A stretch of DNA of 64,000 nucleotides from Ciceribacter lividus. Its GTDB lineage: Bacteria > Pseudomonadota > Alphaproteobacteria > Rhizobiales > Rhizobiaceae. Below are positions 9,813-18,582 of this stretch, in pieces. Location: positions 124,001-188,000 of the forward strand of contig NZ_QPIX01000007.1 of assembly GCF_003337715.1 (NCBI RefSeq), in the 5' to 3' direction. Position numbers and translations under genes: made by a program. The number at the start of each line of letters is the position of its first letter. Within the stretch, counting starts at the first letter, position 1. Below the pieces are notes generated by a model that was given only the letters and a program-made list of their open reading frames with translations, ran no database searches and was not told the origin of the DNA.

Positions 9813-10418
9813 ATGGAATTGGTCGACAAGGTGTTCCGGGTTCCTTTCCTCATTGCCGTCGCGCTGGCCATCGCTTTCGGCGGAGGCATCCTCTCGGCGA
9901 TCTGGGCACTGCAAGCATCGGCCGGCTTCGGGGCGATCCGATTGGGTGTGTGGCACGCATTTCCGGAAGCCCAGACAGCGTCGGCCGATCCCTATGCCCG
10001 ATCACATCGGGCAAGAGCCGGACGACTTCTCTACGGTTCGGCCGAAGGCCTGGTGTTTACCGCGACGGAAGACCCGCAGGGACGACGGCTCAACACCGGG
10101 TGCACTTATCGCCTGCACGGCCGTACGCCGACCGCACGCACCTGGACGCTCTACGCGGCAAATGCGGCCGGCCGGCCGCTGCCGACTCCCGCTGCATTGC
10201 CCTCCTCCTTCAATGCCAGAACGGTGTTGCGGCACCAGGACGGCGGCTTCGAGATTCTGGTCTCGCCCGAGCCTCAGCCCGGCAATTGGTTGGCGCTACC
10301 ACAAACAGGCTCCTTCTCGCTGGTGCTCACTCTTCTCGATACGCCGGCGGCCGGAAGCTCCGGCCTGATCGGCCTCGACATGCCGGAGCTGGAACGGATC
10401 GGGTGCGACAATGGCTAG
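9813..10418 (+). CDS. DUF1214-domain membrane-anchored protein
   Basis: The 201-residue protein has an N-terminal membrane helix (VPFLIAVALAIAFGGGILSAI) and a beta-rich domain ending LVLTLLDTPAAG, resembling DUF1214. Rhizobial genomes often pair it with a DUF1254-type protein, and here the next gene overlaps its stop by 8 bp. The function of the pair is unknown; an envelope role is inferred from the anchors. ATG 9813 was chosen as the first start after the PBP stop that leaves the helix intact. Confidence 0.75.
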   Translation: MELVDKVFRVPFLIAVALAIAFGGGILSAIWALQASAGFGAIRLGVWHAFPEAQTASADPYARSHRARAGRLLYGSAEGLVFTATEDPQGRRLNTGCTYRLHGRTPTARTWTLYAANAAGRPLPTPAALPSSFNARTVLRHQDGGFEILVSPEPQPGNWLALPQTGSFSLVLTLLDTPAAGSSGLIGLDMPELERIGCDNG

Positions 10419-10962
10419 GAAGCTTCTCTTTGCAGCCGCGACGGGGCTCGTCGGAGCGGCACTGCTGCACATTCTCATTATCCTCGCGCTTCCGAGCTTT
10501 ACCGGCAAGGACGCCTACACGCGGGTGCAAGCGGAAGGGCCGGAAGACACCTTCTACAGCCTCCCGGATACCGCCGAGGGCGAGAGGCTTGCCAATCTCG
10601 ATCCCTATGTGAAGATAGCGGTCTGCCATTTCGACGTCACAACCCAGCCGGTCAGGCTTCTTGCGGGCAAGGGCCCCGGCTTCTGGTCACTCGCCATCTA
10701 CGACAGCCGGTCCGACGAGGTCTTCAGCATCAACGACCGAACGTCTGTAGACGGTGGCGTCGATGTACTCGCCGCTTCGACCGTCCAACTCGGGCGGATA
10801 CGAAAGGCCCTGCCGGACTCTCTTTCGCAGACGATCACGGTCGAGCTCAAGGACCCGCTCGGCTATGCGGTCCTGCGAACCATGGCTCCTCAGGCGAGTT
10901 TCGAGGAAAGCGCGAGAGAATTTCTCGCGGGCGCGGTATGTACGCCATTCTCCGACTACTGA
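10411..10962 (+). CDS. DUF1254-type membrane-anchored protein
   Basis: The 183-residue protein has an N-terminal hydrophobic helix (GLVGAALLHILIILALPSF) and a soluble domain with FWSLAIYDSRSDEVFSINDR. This fits the partner protein of DUF1214 in rhizobia. Its start overlaps the upstream stop by 8 bp, so the two are translationally coupled and probably form an envelope complex. No enzymatic motif is seen. Confidence 0.72.
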   Translation: MARKLLFAAATGLVGAALLHILIILALPSFTGKDAYTRVQAEGPEDTFYSLPDTAEGERLANLDPYVKIAVCHFDVTTQPVRLLAGKGPGFWSLAIYDSRSDEVFSINDRTSVDGGVDVLAASTVQLGRIRKALPDSLSQTITVELKDPLGYAVLRTMAPQASFEESAREFLAGAVCTPFSDY

Positions 10963-10995
10963 GAGCGGCGATTTTCTCTCCACCGATCGGAGCGA

Positions 10996-11193
10996 TCAGT
11001 GGGGCAGCGGGTCCTTCCCCTTCGGCTGAGGTGCGCGCTGCCCATCGGTGAACAGGTCGTTGGTGCGAATGAGATGTCCGTCGCGGTACTCGTAACGCAC
11101 ACCTGTAAAGAGCAGGATCACCGCTTCGTGATGCTCCACCCGCCGCTTCGGCTGGCGTGCCAGCCTTTCTTCCAATTTTACGATCTCCGCCAT
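10996..11193 (-). CDS. Small conserved-looking protein, unknown function
   Basis: From ATG 11193 (GGAG 8 nt upstream) this 65-residue protein reads MAEIVKLEERLARQPKRR, then a short domain with AVILLFTGVRYEYRD and a polar C-terminus. An upstream ATG at 11205 is possible; the open frame to 11295 is probably a shadow. It is highly charged with no membrane segment. It converges on the DUF1254 gene with 33 bp between the stops. No function is assigned. Confidence 0.55.
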   Translation of the reverse strand: MAEIVKLEERLARQPKRRVEHHEAVILLFTGVRYEYRDGHLIRTNDLFTDGQRAPQPKGKDPLPH

Positions 11194-11573
11194 GCTCGTC
11201 TCCATTTCCAGGCCGAGAAGGATGAAGAAATCGATTTCACCCCGCCCTCGGTCCGAGGGCCGGCACAGCCCGGCAGCGCTTCCCTGTTGGGTCAAAGCCG
11301 GGTCATTTGCGCCGTTCTCAAGCGCGAACCGACGATGGGACGATACTCACTGCCCACCAGACGGGGCACGCCTAACACGTGTGCCTGCAAGCGAATCGGC
11401 GTGCAGCTTCACGACTATGGCCCAATTCACGCACAGCTTAGTTAACAGCTTGCTAACAAATTTGTTCTAGTTTGACTCACATCTGTTTTGCGTAAGGTTA
11501 AGGTCTTGTCGTGGTCGATCGCTTTCGGGAACTCGAGAAGCCCCAGGGGTTGCGGAAGAAGGACGTTGTTCTG
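11194..11573. other. Intergenic region with the promoter of the DUF2336 gene
   Basis: No gene is seen in these 380 bp. The right part is AT-richer and holds GTTAACAGCTTGCTAAC (11441-11457), an imperfect dyad in which TTAA and CTAA are 7 nt apart. That resembles a CtrA site with one mismatch. Confidence 0.5.
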
Positions 11574-12575
11574 ATGGCGACCGTCACCAGCTTCGAGAAC
11601 GTCCGGCATCCGAGGAAGAGCGAGTTGAGACAATTCGCTGAACTCTTTGCGCCGCTCTTCCAGGCCTCCTCCGAAGACGCCCGGCGTCAGGCGGTCGCCG
11701 CACTGTCGCAGAACCCGAACATCCCGCCTACCGTGGCGCTTTTCATCGCATCGCAGCCGATCGCGGTCGCAGCCCCCTTTCTCGCTTCGTCACCGTGCCT
11801 TTCAGACGATCTCCTGATCATGATCGCGCGGACACAGGGGGCGGCGCATGCCCGCGCCATCGTGCGCCGGCAGTCGCTGTCGCCCACCGTCATTGATGCA
11901 CTTGTCGGACTTCGTCACAGCATGGGGCCGGACCGATCCGACGGTGACGAAGCTGTCTCGCAGCAAGCTCGACCGGACCACAGCGAAGCACTGCGCGAGC
12001 GCATCAAGCGGCTTGCAAATCACCTCAACGCCCCTGCTTCCGATCGGCTGGGTATGCGTACCATCACGTCGATGCAGGAGGCGTTGCTGGTGCGCTTCGC
12101 CCGCAACGGCGAGGCGGATCACTTTTGTTCGACGCTTTCCGAGGTACTTTCCGCAAGCCGGTGGCTCGCCGAACGCATCATGCTCGACATTTCCGGCCGC
12201 CAGCTCGCCGTGACATTGGCGGGCGTCGCCATGCCATCCCGCGAAGCGGTCTTCGTGCTTGAACACCTCTACCCTCACCTTCGCGAAACCGCGGACGAGC
12301 GGACTCGCGCGCAAGCGCTGCTCAAGGATCTGGATCCCGTCGAATGCGCGGATCGCGTCGAGGCCTGGCGCCGCGCCAACAGCTACACCTACCGCCAGGG
12401 CGCCGCTGCCACTACCATGTCTTCGAGCGCCGGCAGCACGGAACAGATACCGGCCGACCCTGCGGCGACGCGGATCAAAGACCCTGCATCGGGCGGCGTC
12501 TTGCCGGACCGCCGCCACACGGCGATCGTCGGCGACGACCATGCCCGCAAGGTGCTCAGGGCGCGGCAACGTTAG
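11574..12575 (+). CDS. DUF2336 domain-containing protein
   Basis: From ATG 11574 the protein has 333 residues. It is an alpha-helical, HEAT-like protein resembling DUF2336 (RKSELRQFAELFAPLFQAS, ARRQAVAALSQNPNIPPTVA). Some alphaproteobacterial members act in cell-cycle or stress signalling, but function here is not established. The frame also opens with GTG at 11511; the later ATG has a conventional AAGGA upstream. The C-terminal 60 residues are polar and low in complexity. Confidence 0.75.
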   Translation: MATVTSFENVRHPRKSELRQFAELFAPLFQASSEDARRQAVAALSQNPNIPPTVALFIASQPIAVAAPFLASSPCLSDDLLIMIARTQGAAHARAIVRRQSLSPTVIDALVGLRHSMGPDRSDGDEAVSQQARPDHSEALRERIKRLANHLNAPASDRLGMRTITSMQEALLVRFARNGEADHFCSTLSEVLSASRWLAERIMLDISGRQLAVTLAGVAMPSREAVFVLEHLYPHLRETADERTRAQALLKDLDPVECADRVEAWRRANSYTYRQGAAATTMSSSAGSTEQIPADPAATRIKDPASGGVLPDRRHTAIVGDDHARKVLRARQR

Positions 12576-12660
12576 GCGGCACCTTGGCCATTTGGATATG
12601 CCGTGGCGGAAGGCGCGGATTGCGCCCCTTCGGCAGTGCCGGCGTCAAGTCGCTCCAGCT

Positions 12661-13359
12661 TCAGATCTGGCGCACCCAGGCGCGGGCGATCTCGAGGCCG
12701 GCAGCATCCGCCTGGGCGCCATGCATGGCAGCATGCTCGGGATGGCGGGCAAGCCATCCCGGCTCCTTGCGCTCGACGTGAGCCGGAAAGAGCCGGATCC
12801 ATTCCTCGACAACCAGCTGGTTCGCCTCGAAGTGGAACTGCATGCCGTAGGCGGCCCGGCCGACGCGGAAGCCCTGGTTCCTGGTGATATCATTTTCAGC
12901 AAGACGGGTGGCACCCTGCGGGAGCGTGAACGTATCGTCGTGCCACTGGAACGAAACGAATTGCCGGCCTAGATGCCCCAGGACTGGATCGCTCCTCGCG
13001 CCGTCTGTGAGCGTGATATCCCTCCAGCCGAATTCAGGCGCGGCACCGATCAGGTTCTCGCCGCCATAGGCACGCGCCAGTACCTGGCTGCCGAGGCAGA
13101 TGCCGAGGACCGCCTTTCCTGCCTCGCCGAAACTCCTCATCACGCCGGCGAGCGCCGGCAGATATGGATGGGTGTGATCGTCGCGGGCATTCTGTTCGCC
13201 ACCGAAGACCACCAGAGCGTCGTGGTCATGGACGTCGGCCGGCAGGGGTTCGCCGGCAAAGGCACGGATCACGTCAAGCCCGACCCCCGCCTCGCGGAGC
13301 GCGACCCCGACCAGCCCGTGTTGGGTTGAAGGCATGTTCTCGACAATAGCCACGCGCAT
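12661..13359 (-). CDS. Class I glutamine amidotransferase-like protein
   Basis: The 232-residue protein is a stand-alone class I amidotransferase domain. It has the nucleophile elbow GICLGSQVLA (Cys88) and the C-terminal MQFHFEAN carrying the catalytic His and Glu. Related free-standing proteins include GMP-synthase-like amidotransferases and gamma-glutamyl hydrolases; the acceptor is unknown. Start 13359 begins MRVAIVENMPSTQHG, the normal first strand of the fold. The open frame extending to 13482 is rejected. Confidence 0.87.
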   Translation of the reverse strand: MRVAIVENMPSTQHGLVGVALREAGVGLDVIRAFAGEPLPADVHDHDALVVFGGEQNARDDHTHPYLPALAGVMRSFGEAGKAVLGICLGSQVLARAYGGENLIGAAPEFGWRDITLTDGARSDPVLGHLGRQFVSFQWHDDTFTLPQGATRLAENDITRNQGFRVGRAAYGMQFHFEANQLVVEEWIRLFPAHVERKEPGWLARHPEHAAMHGAQADAAGLEIARAWVRQI

Positions 13360-13502
13360 GCTTGCGTTCCGATCCGATTCCCGTAGAGCCGGTAGCAGAT
13401 GACCATGACGGCGCGGCAGGTTCAAGAGCCTTGGACCAGAGCCGATGGGGCAGTGGACCACCCGCGACCAGACCGATATCATCGCCGAAAAAAGAGAGAG
13501 AC

Positions 13503-13808
13503 ATGTCGACCAAACCCCGCATCACCATTCTCTACTGCACCCAGTGCAACTGGCTACTGCGCGCCGGCTGGATGGCCCAGGAGCTGCTCCAGACATTTCC
13601 CGACAGTCTCGGCGAGGTCGCCCTCATTCCCGGCACCGGCGGCAATTTCGAGATCCGGGTCGACGGAACCCTTGTCTGGGAGCGCAAGCGAGACGGCGGC
13701 TTTCCCGGACCGAAGGAACTGAAGCAGCGAATACGCGACGTTATCGAACCGGAGCGCGATCTCGGCCATGTCGATCGGGCTGGCCCGAGCCCGGAGAGCG
13801 CGGGCTAG
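13503..13808 (+). CDS. SelW/SelT-family (Rdx) thioredoxin-like protein, CxxC form
   Basis: The 101-residue protein matches the selenoprotein W-like Rdx family. ITILYCTQCNWLLRAGWM gives a CxxC (CTQC) where eukaryotic members often have CxxU, and GTGGNFEIRVDG and GGFPGPKELKQRIRD are the other family blocks. It probably has a thiol-redox role in the cytosol. The ATG follows an AAAGAGAGAG purine-rich site. It is divergent from the amidotransferase gene. Confidence 0.87.
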   Translation: MSTKPRITILYCTQCNWLLRAGWMAQELLQTFPDSLGEVALIPGTGGNFEIRVDGTLVWERKRDGGFPGPKELKQRIRDVIEPERDLGHVDRAGPSPESAG

Positions 13809-13853
13809 AGAAGGCCGAATGTACACCCGGCCTTCTTCGCGGCTCGGCCCCGC

Positions 13854-14297
13854 TCACCGATAGGGTGAGCGGCAGATGTGGAAGTAGCCGTCGTAGCCGA
13901 GATAGCGGTTCGTCCGCGGATTGTAAGAGCGATAACGCTCGAGGCACCACCGCACGTGATTATCCCAGGAGCGCGGCGCACGGTAGATCGGAGGCGGCGG
14001 AGGGGGACGACGATAGTGCCAGTAGGGTGGCGGGGGCGGAACCGGACGGTAATAGGGTGGATCCGGCTGGTAAATCGGCGGAGGCGGCGGTGGTGGCAGC
14101 CAACGCGGTGGCGGCGGCGGATGGCGCCACGTGTCGTAGCAACCGTAACGATCACAGACGACCGCCGCCTGTACGACATCGGTGGATGCCACTTCCTGCC
14201 TGCCGGGTATTGCAGGCACCGTGGCGCTGGCCGGTGCAGGCAGCGCACTTGCTACAGCCAGCAGGCCGCCAAGCAAGAAATTCCGGATCCTGTACAT
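13854..14297 (-). CDS. BA14K-family secreted proline-rich protein
   Basis: The 147-residue protein has a signal peptide (FLLGGLLAVASALPAPASA), a long Pro/Tyr-rich middle (runs of 5-8 prolines, residues about 60-105) and the BA14K C-terminus (SWDNHVRWCLERYRSYNPRT, then GYDGYFHIC). BA14K proteins are rhizobial/Brucella envelope proteins, named after a Brucella immunogen with lectin-like activity. ATG 14297 gives a clean signal peptide; the frame to 14459 is unsupported. Confidence 0.85.
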   Translation of the reverse strand: MYRIRNFLLGGLLAVASALPAPASATVPAIPGRQEVASTDVVQAAVVCDRYGCYDTWRHPPPPPRWLPPPPPPPIYQPDPPYYRPVPPPPPYWHYRRPPPPPPIYRAPRSWDNHVRWCLERYRSYNPRTNRYLGYDGYFHICRSPYR

Positions 14298-14588
14298 GAG
14301 CGTCTCCCCCGTCCTCCGCCTGTCTGGACACCACCCGGTCGGGGGGCGCAATGACAGGTCGATCCGAACGATCTGTTCTCCACCTGCCCGATCTTGGGGG
14401 CGATCATGGCTTTTCGAAGACGACCCCGAAGCGCTGTTCCACGCCAGCGCACCGACCACAGGTCGCCCATCGTTTCGCCGAGAACCAACGGCACATGGAG
14501 CCGCCGCACAGCTTTCTCGACCGATGACACGAAAACTTCAAAATGCCTGTTGACAGCAAGAGGCGACCCCCTTACATGCGTGACCGTC

Positions 14589-14673
14589 GCCCAGATGGCG
14601 GAATTGGTAGACGCGCAGGTTTCAGGTACCTGTGCCGCGAGGCGTGGAGGTTCGAGTCCTCTTCTGGGCACCA
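14589..14673 (+). tRNA. tRNA-Leu (anticodon CAG)
   Basis: The acceptor arms GCCCAGA and TCTGGGC pair. The D-arm is GGCGGAATTGGTAGACGC, the anticodon stem CAGGT/ACCTG encloses loop TTCAGGT with anticodon CAG, and a long class II variable arm and the T-loop TTCGAGTCC follow. CCA is encoded (14671-14673). It reads Leu codon CTG. Confidence 0.97.
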
Positions 14674-14710
14674 AATTCCCCTTTCAAGCCGTAGCTACGG
14701 CGTTGAAAAC

Positions 14711-14745
14711 ACGAGAAAAGCCCGGTTCGTCCGGGCTTTTCTCGT
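14711..14745 (+). terminator. Terminator after tRNA-Leu (15-bp perfect stem)
   Basis: ACGAGAAAAGCCCGG (14711-14725) and CCGGGCTTTTCTCGT (14731-14745) are perfect complements around a 5-nt loop. The A-run on one arm and T-run on the other let it act in both directions. Confidence 0.85.
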
Positions 14746-14819
14746 TTCTGGCGCCAGTGAGACCACACGGCGCCCGCACACGGGGAAAAGTCGTTCACCG
14801 CGGGCTGAGAAACCTCGTG

Positions 14820-15209
14820 TCAGTCCTTGCGAGCGGGCACAGGGCGGGCGGCAAGCGGTGGGCGCACCAAGGCCACGACGTACGACGTCACATAGCCCAC
14901 AGCCACTCCGACCAGAACGCCGAACGACTTCACGAGTGCATCCTCGACGTGGGCGTGTCGTGTCGGCGAGATCATCTGCATAATTTCAAAGAGAACGGCA
15001 CCGCCGATCAGCAGCAAGCCCACTCGCTTCCAGTGATCCGGGTAAGCAAGCACGAAGAGCATCGCGACTGCGGCAAAGGCGGCGGCGCGATCGAGGTTGA
15101 CCGTCGTCAGAGTGTGTGGCCTGAGACCAATCGGACTTATCGTGACGAAGAAGACGGCGAAAAGGAGGGACCAGGCAAGCACCCTTGATACTGATGAAAA
15201 CTTGAACAT
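14820..15209 (-). CDS. VanZ-like membrane protein
   Basis: The 129-residue protein has four predicted hydrophobic helices, with the VanZ-type pattern of FEIMQMISPTRHAHVEDALV between helices three and four. VanZ-like proteins are small integral membrane proteins of uncertain function; the name comes from teicoplanin resistance, which should not be inferred here. It is a single gene on the minus strand, converging on tRNA-Leu. Confidence 0.78.
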   Translation of the reverse strand: MFKFSSVSRVLAWSLLFAVFFVTISPIGLRPHTLTTVNLDRAAAFAAVAMLFVLAYPDHWKRVGLLLIGGAVLFEIMQMISPTRHAHVEDALVKSFGVLVGVAVGYVTSYVVALVRPPLAARPVPARKD

Positions 15210-15303
15210 CCCGGCAACCTAGACCCATGCCGAGGCGGAGGAAAGGCCTGCACGGAAAGGCACCCTTGCTTTCCTCGCAAGGCTCGCACCCCAGATGCAG
15301 GCA

Positions 15304-15636
15304 CTATTTCTCGATGTTGCGCGGATTGACGCCCGGATACCAGGAGCCGGTCAGCGGTGGATTGCGGCTCTCGAAGGTGACACCGTCGCGGGTGCAGCGG
15401 TAGACAAGCACGGGCAGGCTATCGGAGAAACCGACATTGTCCCGGTTACGAAAGCTGCGGGTGGCCGTCGTGCATCTGTATTCCGGCTCCTTCTGCAACA
15501 CATCCGGGGCCGTAACGCCGGGCAGATCCTTGAAATAGCCGGAGGGGTCGACCAACCGTCTCTCGTCTGCAAGACAGGACGGTACGGCGACAATGACACC
15601 CAGGGCAAAACTCAGCACTGCCGAAACAATCTTCAT
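15304..15636 (-). CDS. Small secreted protein, unknown function
   Basis: ATG 15636 gives 110 residues beginning with a clear Sec signal peptide (MKIVSAVLSFALGVIVAVPS, cleavage near CLADE). The mature part has two cysteines (YRCTTATRSF, VYRCTRDG) that could form a disulfide. No family is recognised. The longer frame to 15747 is rejected because it would bury the signal peptide. It lies 108 bp downstream of the NlpC/P60 gene on the same strand. Confidence 0.65.
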   Translation of the reverse strand: MKIVSAVLSFALGVIVAVPSCLADERRLVDPSGYFKDLPGVTAPDVLQKEPEYRCTTATRSFRNRDNVGFSDSLPVLVYRCTRDGVTFESRNPPLTGSWYPGVNPRNIEK

Positions 15637-15743
15637 GGACTTGCCCTTCCGGTTTCCTGCCGACGACTGATCTACAGATCGACAGTCAGGTGTCATATAG
15701 GAGCCGGAGCCGGCAAGCGTAAGACCGCCACCGGGGCGCACGA

Positions 15744-16598
15744 TCATGTGACGGGCCTGCGATAACCGGTCGGAACGTCATAGAGCCAGGCGATACGCTT
15801 CACCGCGGCCTCGAAATCCTCGCGTGCAACGGTCATGGTATGACCGTTGGCGTGAAGCAGCGTCTTCTCGTCTTCCATGATTGCCACATGACCTTTCCAG
15901 AAGACGAGATCACCGCGCTTCAGATCACCGCGTCCGATCTCGACGCCGAGTCCGGCGGCCTGCATGTCGGTGTCGCGGGGCGCCGAACGGCCCGTCATCA
16001 TCAACGACAGCTGGACGAGACCGGAACAATCGATACCAAAGCCGGAACGTCCGCCCCACAGGTAGGGTGTTTCAAGAAAGCGGGTGGCGATGGCCACGTA
16101 GTCGTTGCTCGCATAGGTGCCGATCGGCAAGCAGTGCCCCGCCACAATCGCCCGGCCGTCCGCGACCAGGAAGTAGCGAGTGCCCCGGGTCTCGGCCTCC
16201 CCCACGACCGCGACGCGACTTCCCATCGAAAGGGCAGCACAGGCGGGGAAGCGCAGATCCGCGCCGGGATACAGAAAGGTACGGGGGACGACTACATGAT
16301 GGGTCGGTGAGGCGTCCGGGGGTGCAAGCGCTGCGTCTGGCAGGTAGCCGACATAACCGTCACTCGCTGCCTTCACCCATGCCCAGCCCTCGGCACGGTC
16401 GAAGACCGTCACCTCTTCTCCGAAGAGAACCTCCGTGTCTATGCCTGATGCTGGATCCGGCTTGGGACGAAGGCCTGAAACCGGCGAGACGATCCTGGCC
16501 GGCTCACCCGTAACGAAGCGACAGGCGGCGACCTGCCCCTCCAGCCTCTTTTCAGCCAAATCCTCGCGATAGGCGTTCAATCGTCTGTCCAGTGCCAT
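15744..16598 (-). CDS. NlpC/P60 (C40) peptidase with SH3-like domains
   Basis: The 284-residue protein has two bacterial SH3-like segments (residues about 35-150: VTVFDRAEGWAWVKAASDGY, then RVAVVGEAETRG) and a C-terminal NlpC/P60 domain. The domain has the catalytic Cys in GIDCSGLVQLSL and His in WKGHVAIMEDE. The family cleaves D-Glu-diaminopimelate bonds in peptidoglycan peptides. No signal peptide is seen, which suggests a cytoplasmic recycling role, in keeping with the M17 aminopeptidase upstream. Confidence 0.9.
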   Translation of the reverse strand: MALDRRLNAYREDLAEKRLEGQVAACRFVTGEPARIVSPVSGLRPKPDPASGIDTEVLFGEEVTVFDRAEGWAWVKAASDGYVGYLPDAALAPPDASPTHHVVVPRTFLYPGADLRFPACAALSMGSRVAVVGEAETRGTRYFLVADGRAIVAGHCLPIGTYASNDYVAIATRFLETPYLWGGRSGFGIDCSGLVQLSLMMTGRSAPRDTDMQAAGLGVEIGRGDLKRGDLVFWKGHVAIMEDEKTLLHANGHTMTVAREDFEAAVKRIAWLYDVPTGYRRPVT

Positions 16599-16607
16599 AA
16601 AACCCTC

Positions 16608-16958
16608 TCAAAGCGCCAGCGCTCGCCCCTTTTCGATGACGAGGTCACCGAAGTGTTCAAGGTAGAGTGCACCACCAACGGTACGCTTGATAACGACGTT
16701 GCGACGATCACGGTCATCCCGCACGCGCTCGACAAGGCCCATCTCTCCCATGGTGTCGAGCGCACGCGTGATCACCGGCTTGGTCACACTGAGCGCCGCC
16801 GCAAGCCCGCGCACCGTGTGAGGCGGCGGTACGAGGTAAATGTGCAGGAGAATCGCCATCTGCCGAAGCGTGAGATCGCGATTGTCCTGCCGCACCTGCT
16901 GCAGCGTCACCCTGTGCCACAGACTCAATGCCTCGGTTGCGGTCAGTTCCACACTCAT
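16608..16958 (-). CDS. MarR-like winged-helix regulator
   Basis: The 116-residue protein has a winged-helix core: LTLRQMAILLHIYLV, recognition region AAALSVTKPVITRALDTM, and wing RVRDDRDRRNVVIKRT. It is short for MarR but complete through the wing. It sits 9 bp upstream of the NlpC/P60 gene and 87 bp downstream of the aminopeptidase gene on the same strand, so it probably belongs to that transcript. Its ligand is unknown. Confidence 0.8.
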   Translation of the reverse strand: MSVELTATEALSLWHRVTLQQVRQDNRDLTLRQMAILLHIYLVPPPHTVRGLAAALSVTKPVITRALDTMGEMGLVERVRDDRDRRNVVIKRTVGGALYLEHFGDLVIEKGRALAL

Positions 16959-17045
16959 CCGACGTCATCCGGGTTCACGACGCACCTCTTTTCCGGCAAT
17001 CGGCCGTCGTTGGCAAGGCTCGCTGTTGGGTAAGCGCCCGCCGCG

Positions 17046-18437
17046 TCATCGAACGCTGGAGCGCAGATAGCGGTAGAGCGCGCGGATCGTCTGGGCCTCG
17101 CCACCGACCGGCGAATGCGGACGCTCCGAAGGCGCCCAGCCGAAGATGTCGAAATGGGCCCAGCTCCTGGCGCGGCTCACGAACCGCTTGAGAAACAGGG
17201 CTGCCGTGATTGCTCCTGCCATGCCTCCGGCCGGCGCGTTGGTGAGGTCGGCGATCTGGCCCTTGAGGCTCTTGTCGTACCCCATGTAGAGCGGCATCCG
17301 CCACAGCGGATCGTCGGTTTCGAGGCTCGCGTCGATGAGTTCGGCGGCAAGTTCCTCATCGTCTGTGAAGACAGGCGGCAGGTCCGGCCCGAGCGCCACG
17401 CGCGCCGCGCCGGTCAAGGTCGCCATGTCGATGAGGAGATCGGTTTCCTCTTCGTCCGCATAGGCGAGCGCATCGGCGAGGATCAGTCGCCCCTCCGCGT
17501 CCGTGTTGTCGATCTGTACGGTCAATCCCTTGCGGCTGCGATAGACGTCACCGGGGCGGAACGCATTCCCTCCGATGGAATTCTCGACGACGGGGATGAT
17601 GACGCGCAGGTCGACCTTCAGCTTGGCGTCCATGATCATCAGCGCCAGGCCCAGGACATTGGCTGCACCGCCCATGTCCTTCTTCATCAGCAGCATCGAT
17701 GAAGCAGGCTTGATGTCCAGACCGCCGGTGTCGAAGCATACTCCCTTGCCGACGAGAGTGACGCGGCGATGTCCGTCCTTGCCCCAACGCATCTCGAGCA
17801 GACGCGGGGCCTCAGCACTCGCCCGACCCACGGCATGAACCAACGGGAAATTCGCCTTCAGGAGGTCATCGCCGACAACGACCGACACCTCCGCCTTGTA
17901 GTGTTCGGCAACCGACCGGAACACACGTTCGAGCTCGACGGGCCCCATGTCGTTGGTCGGTGTGTTGATGAGGTCTCGCGCGAGAAAGACACCGGCAAGT
18001 TGCCGTTTGATGTCGGTCGCGTCGGCATCCTGCGGGATCAACAGCTTCGGCCCGGACTGAATCTCCTTGCGATAGCGGTCGTAGCTGTAGCTGCCGAGGC
18101 CGTAGCCGAGCGCCAGGCGATTGGCCGTGAGGGGCGCGGTCTCGATGTGCCAGTCGCCGGCAGGAAGCTGGCGGGCGAGCTTGCCGGCGAGAAAGGGCGT
18201 CGCCGAAGGATTGGTGCCGAGGCCGAAGAGCGCGCCTCCGAGATGGCCGTCGGCCGTCGGAACGAGAAGCAGCGCCCCCGCCTCTGCGGTGAAGCCCGCC
18301 TTGCGCGCCCAATCAAGCGCGATCGGATCGATCGTGCCGGTCTCGACATGGGCGGGCGTCACGGCGAAGATCGGAAGGGTCTTCCCGCTCTTCCTGCTGA
18401 AGGGGCTTTTTCGGTCGATATACTGGTAGGGCGCCAT
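17046..18437 (-). CDS. M17 leucyl aminopeptidase-family metallopeptidase
   Basis: The 463-residue protein shows the M17 catalytic domain: VGKGVCFDTGGLDIKPAS with the metal-binding Lys/Asp, and the signature NTDAEGRLILADAL. The family is hexameric, binds two metals and removes N-terminal residues from peptides in the cytosol. The sequence is typical of the PepA-like rhizobial branch with a shorter N-domain. ATG 18437 (AGAAAGAG upstream) is preferred over the open frame to 18476. Confidence 0.92.
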   Translation of the reverse strand: MAPYQYIDRKSPFSRKSGKTLPIFAVTPAHVETGTIDPIALDWARKAGFTAEAGALLLVPTADGHLGGALFGLGTNPSATPFLAGKLARQLPAGDWHIETAPLTANRLALGYGLGSYSYDRYRKEIQSGPKLLIPQDADATDIKRQLAGVFLARDLINTPTNDMGPVELERVFRSVAEHYKAEVSVVVGDDLLKANFPLVHAVGRASAEAPRLLEMRWGKDGHRRVTLVGKGVCFDTGGLDIKPASSMLLMKKDMGGAANVLGLALMIMDAKLKVDLRVIIPVVENSIGGNAFRPGDVYRSRKGLTVQIDNTDAEGRLILADALAYADEEETDLLIDMATLTGAARVALGPDLPPVFTDDEELAAELIDASLETDDPLWRMPLYMGYDKSLKGQIADLTNAPAGGMAGAITAALFLKRFVSRARSWAHFDIFGWAPSERPHSPVGGEAQTIRALYRYLRSSVR

Positions 18438-18582
18438 GGATGCTCTTTCTGCGGAATCAGTCGCGGGTGCCGACATTAACGCTCCGTTAGGGTTAACAGA
18501 TTATTGCTGGTCACATGTTGCGTCGGATGTCACCTGCAGGCTCTGCCGACGCCGGAAGTGCCGCATCAGGGGGAAGTGAATC

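Noticed and set aside
13990-14110. GGN-rich repetitive tract resembling a tandem repeat
   Set aside because: It is the polyproline region of the BA14K-family gene read on the other strand, not an independent repeat array.
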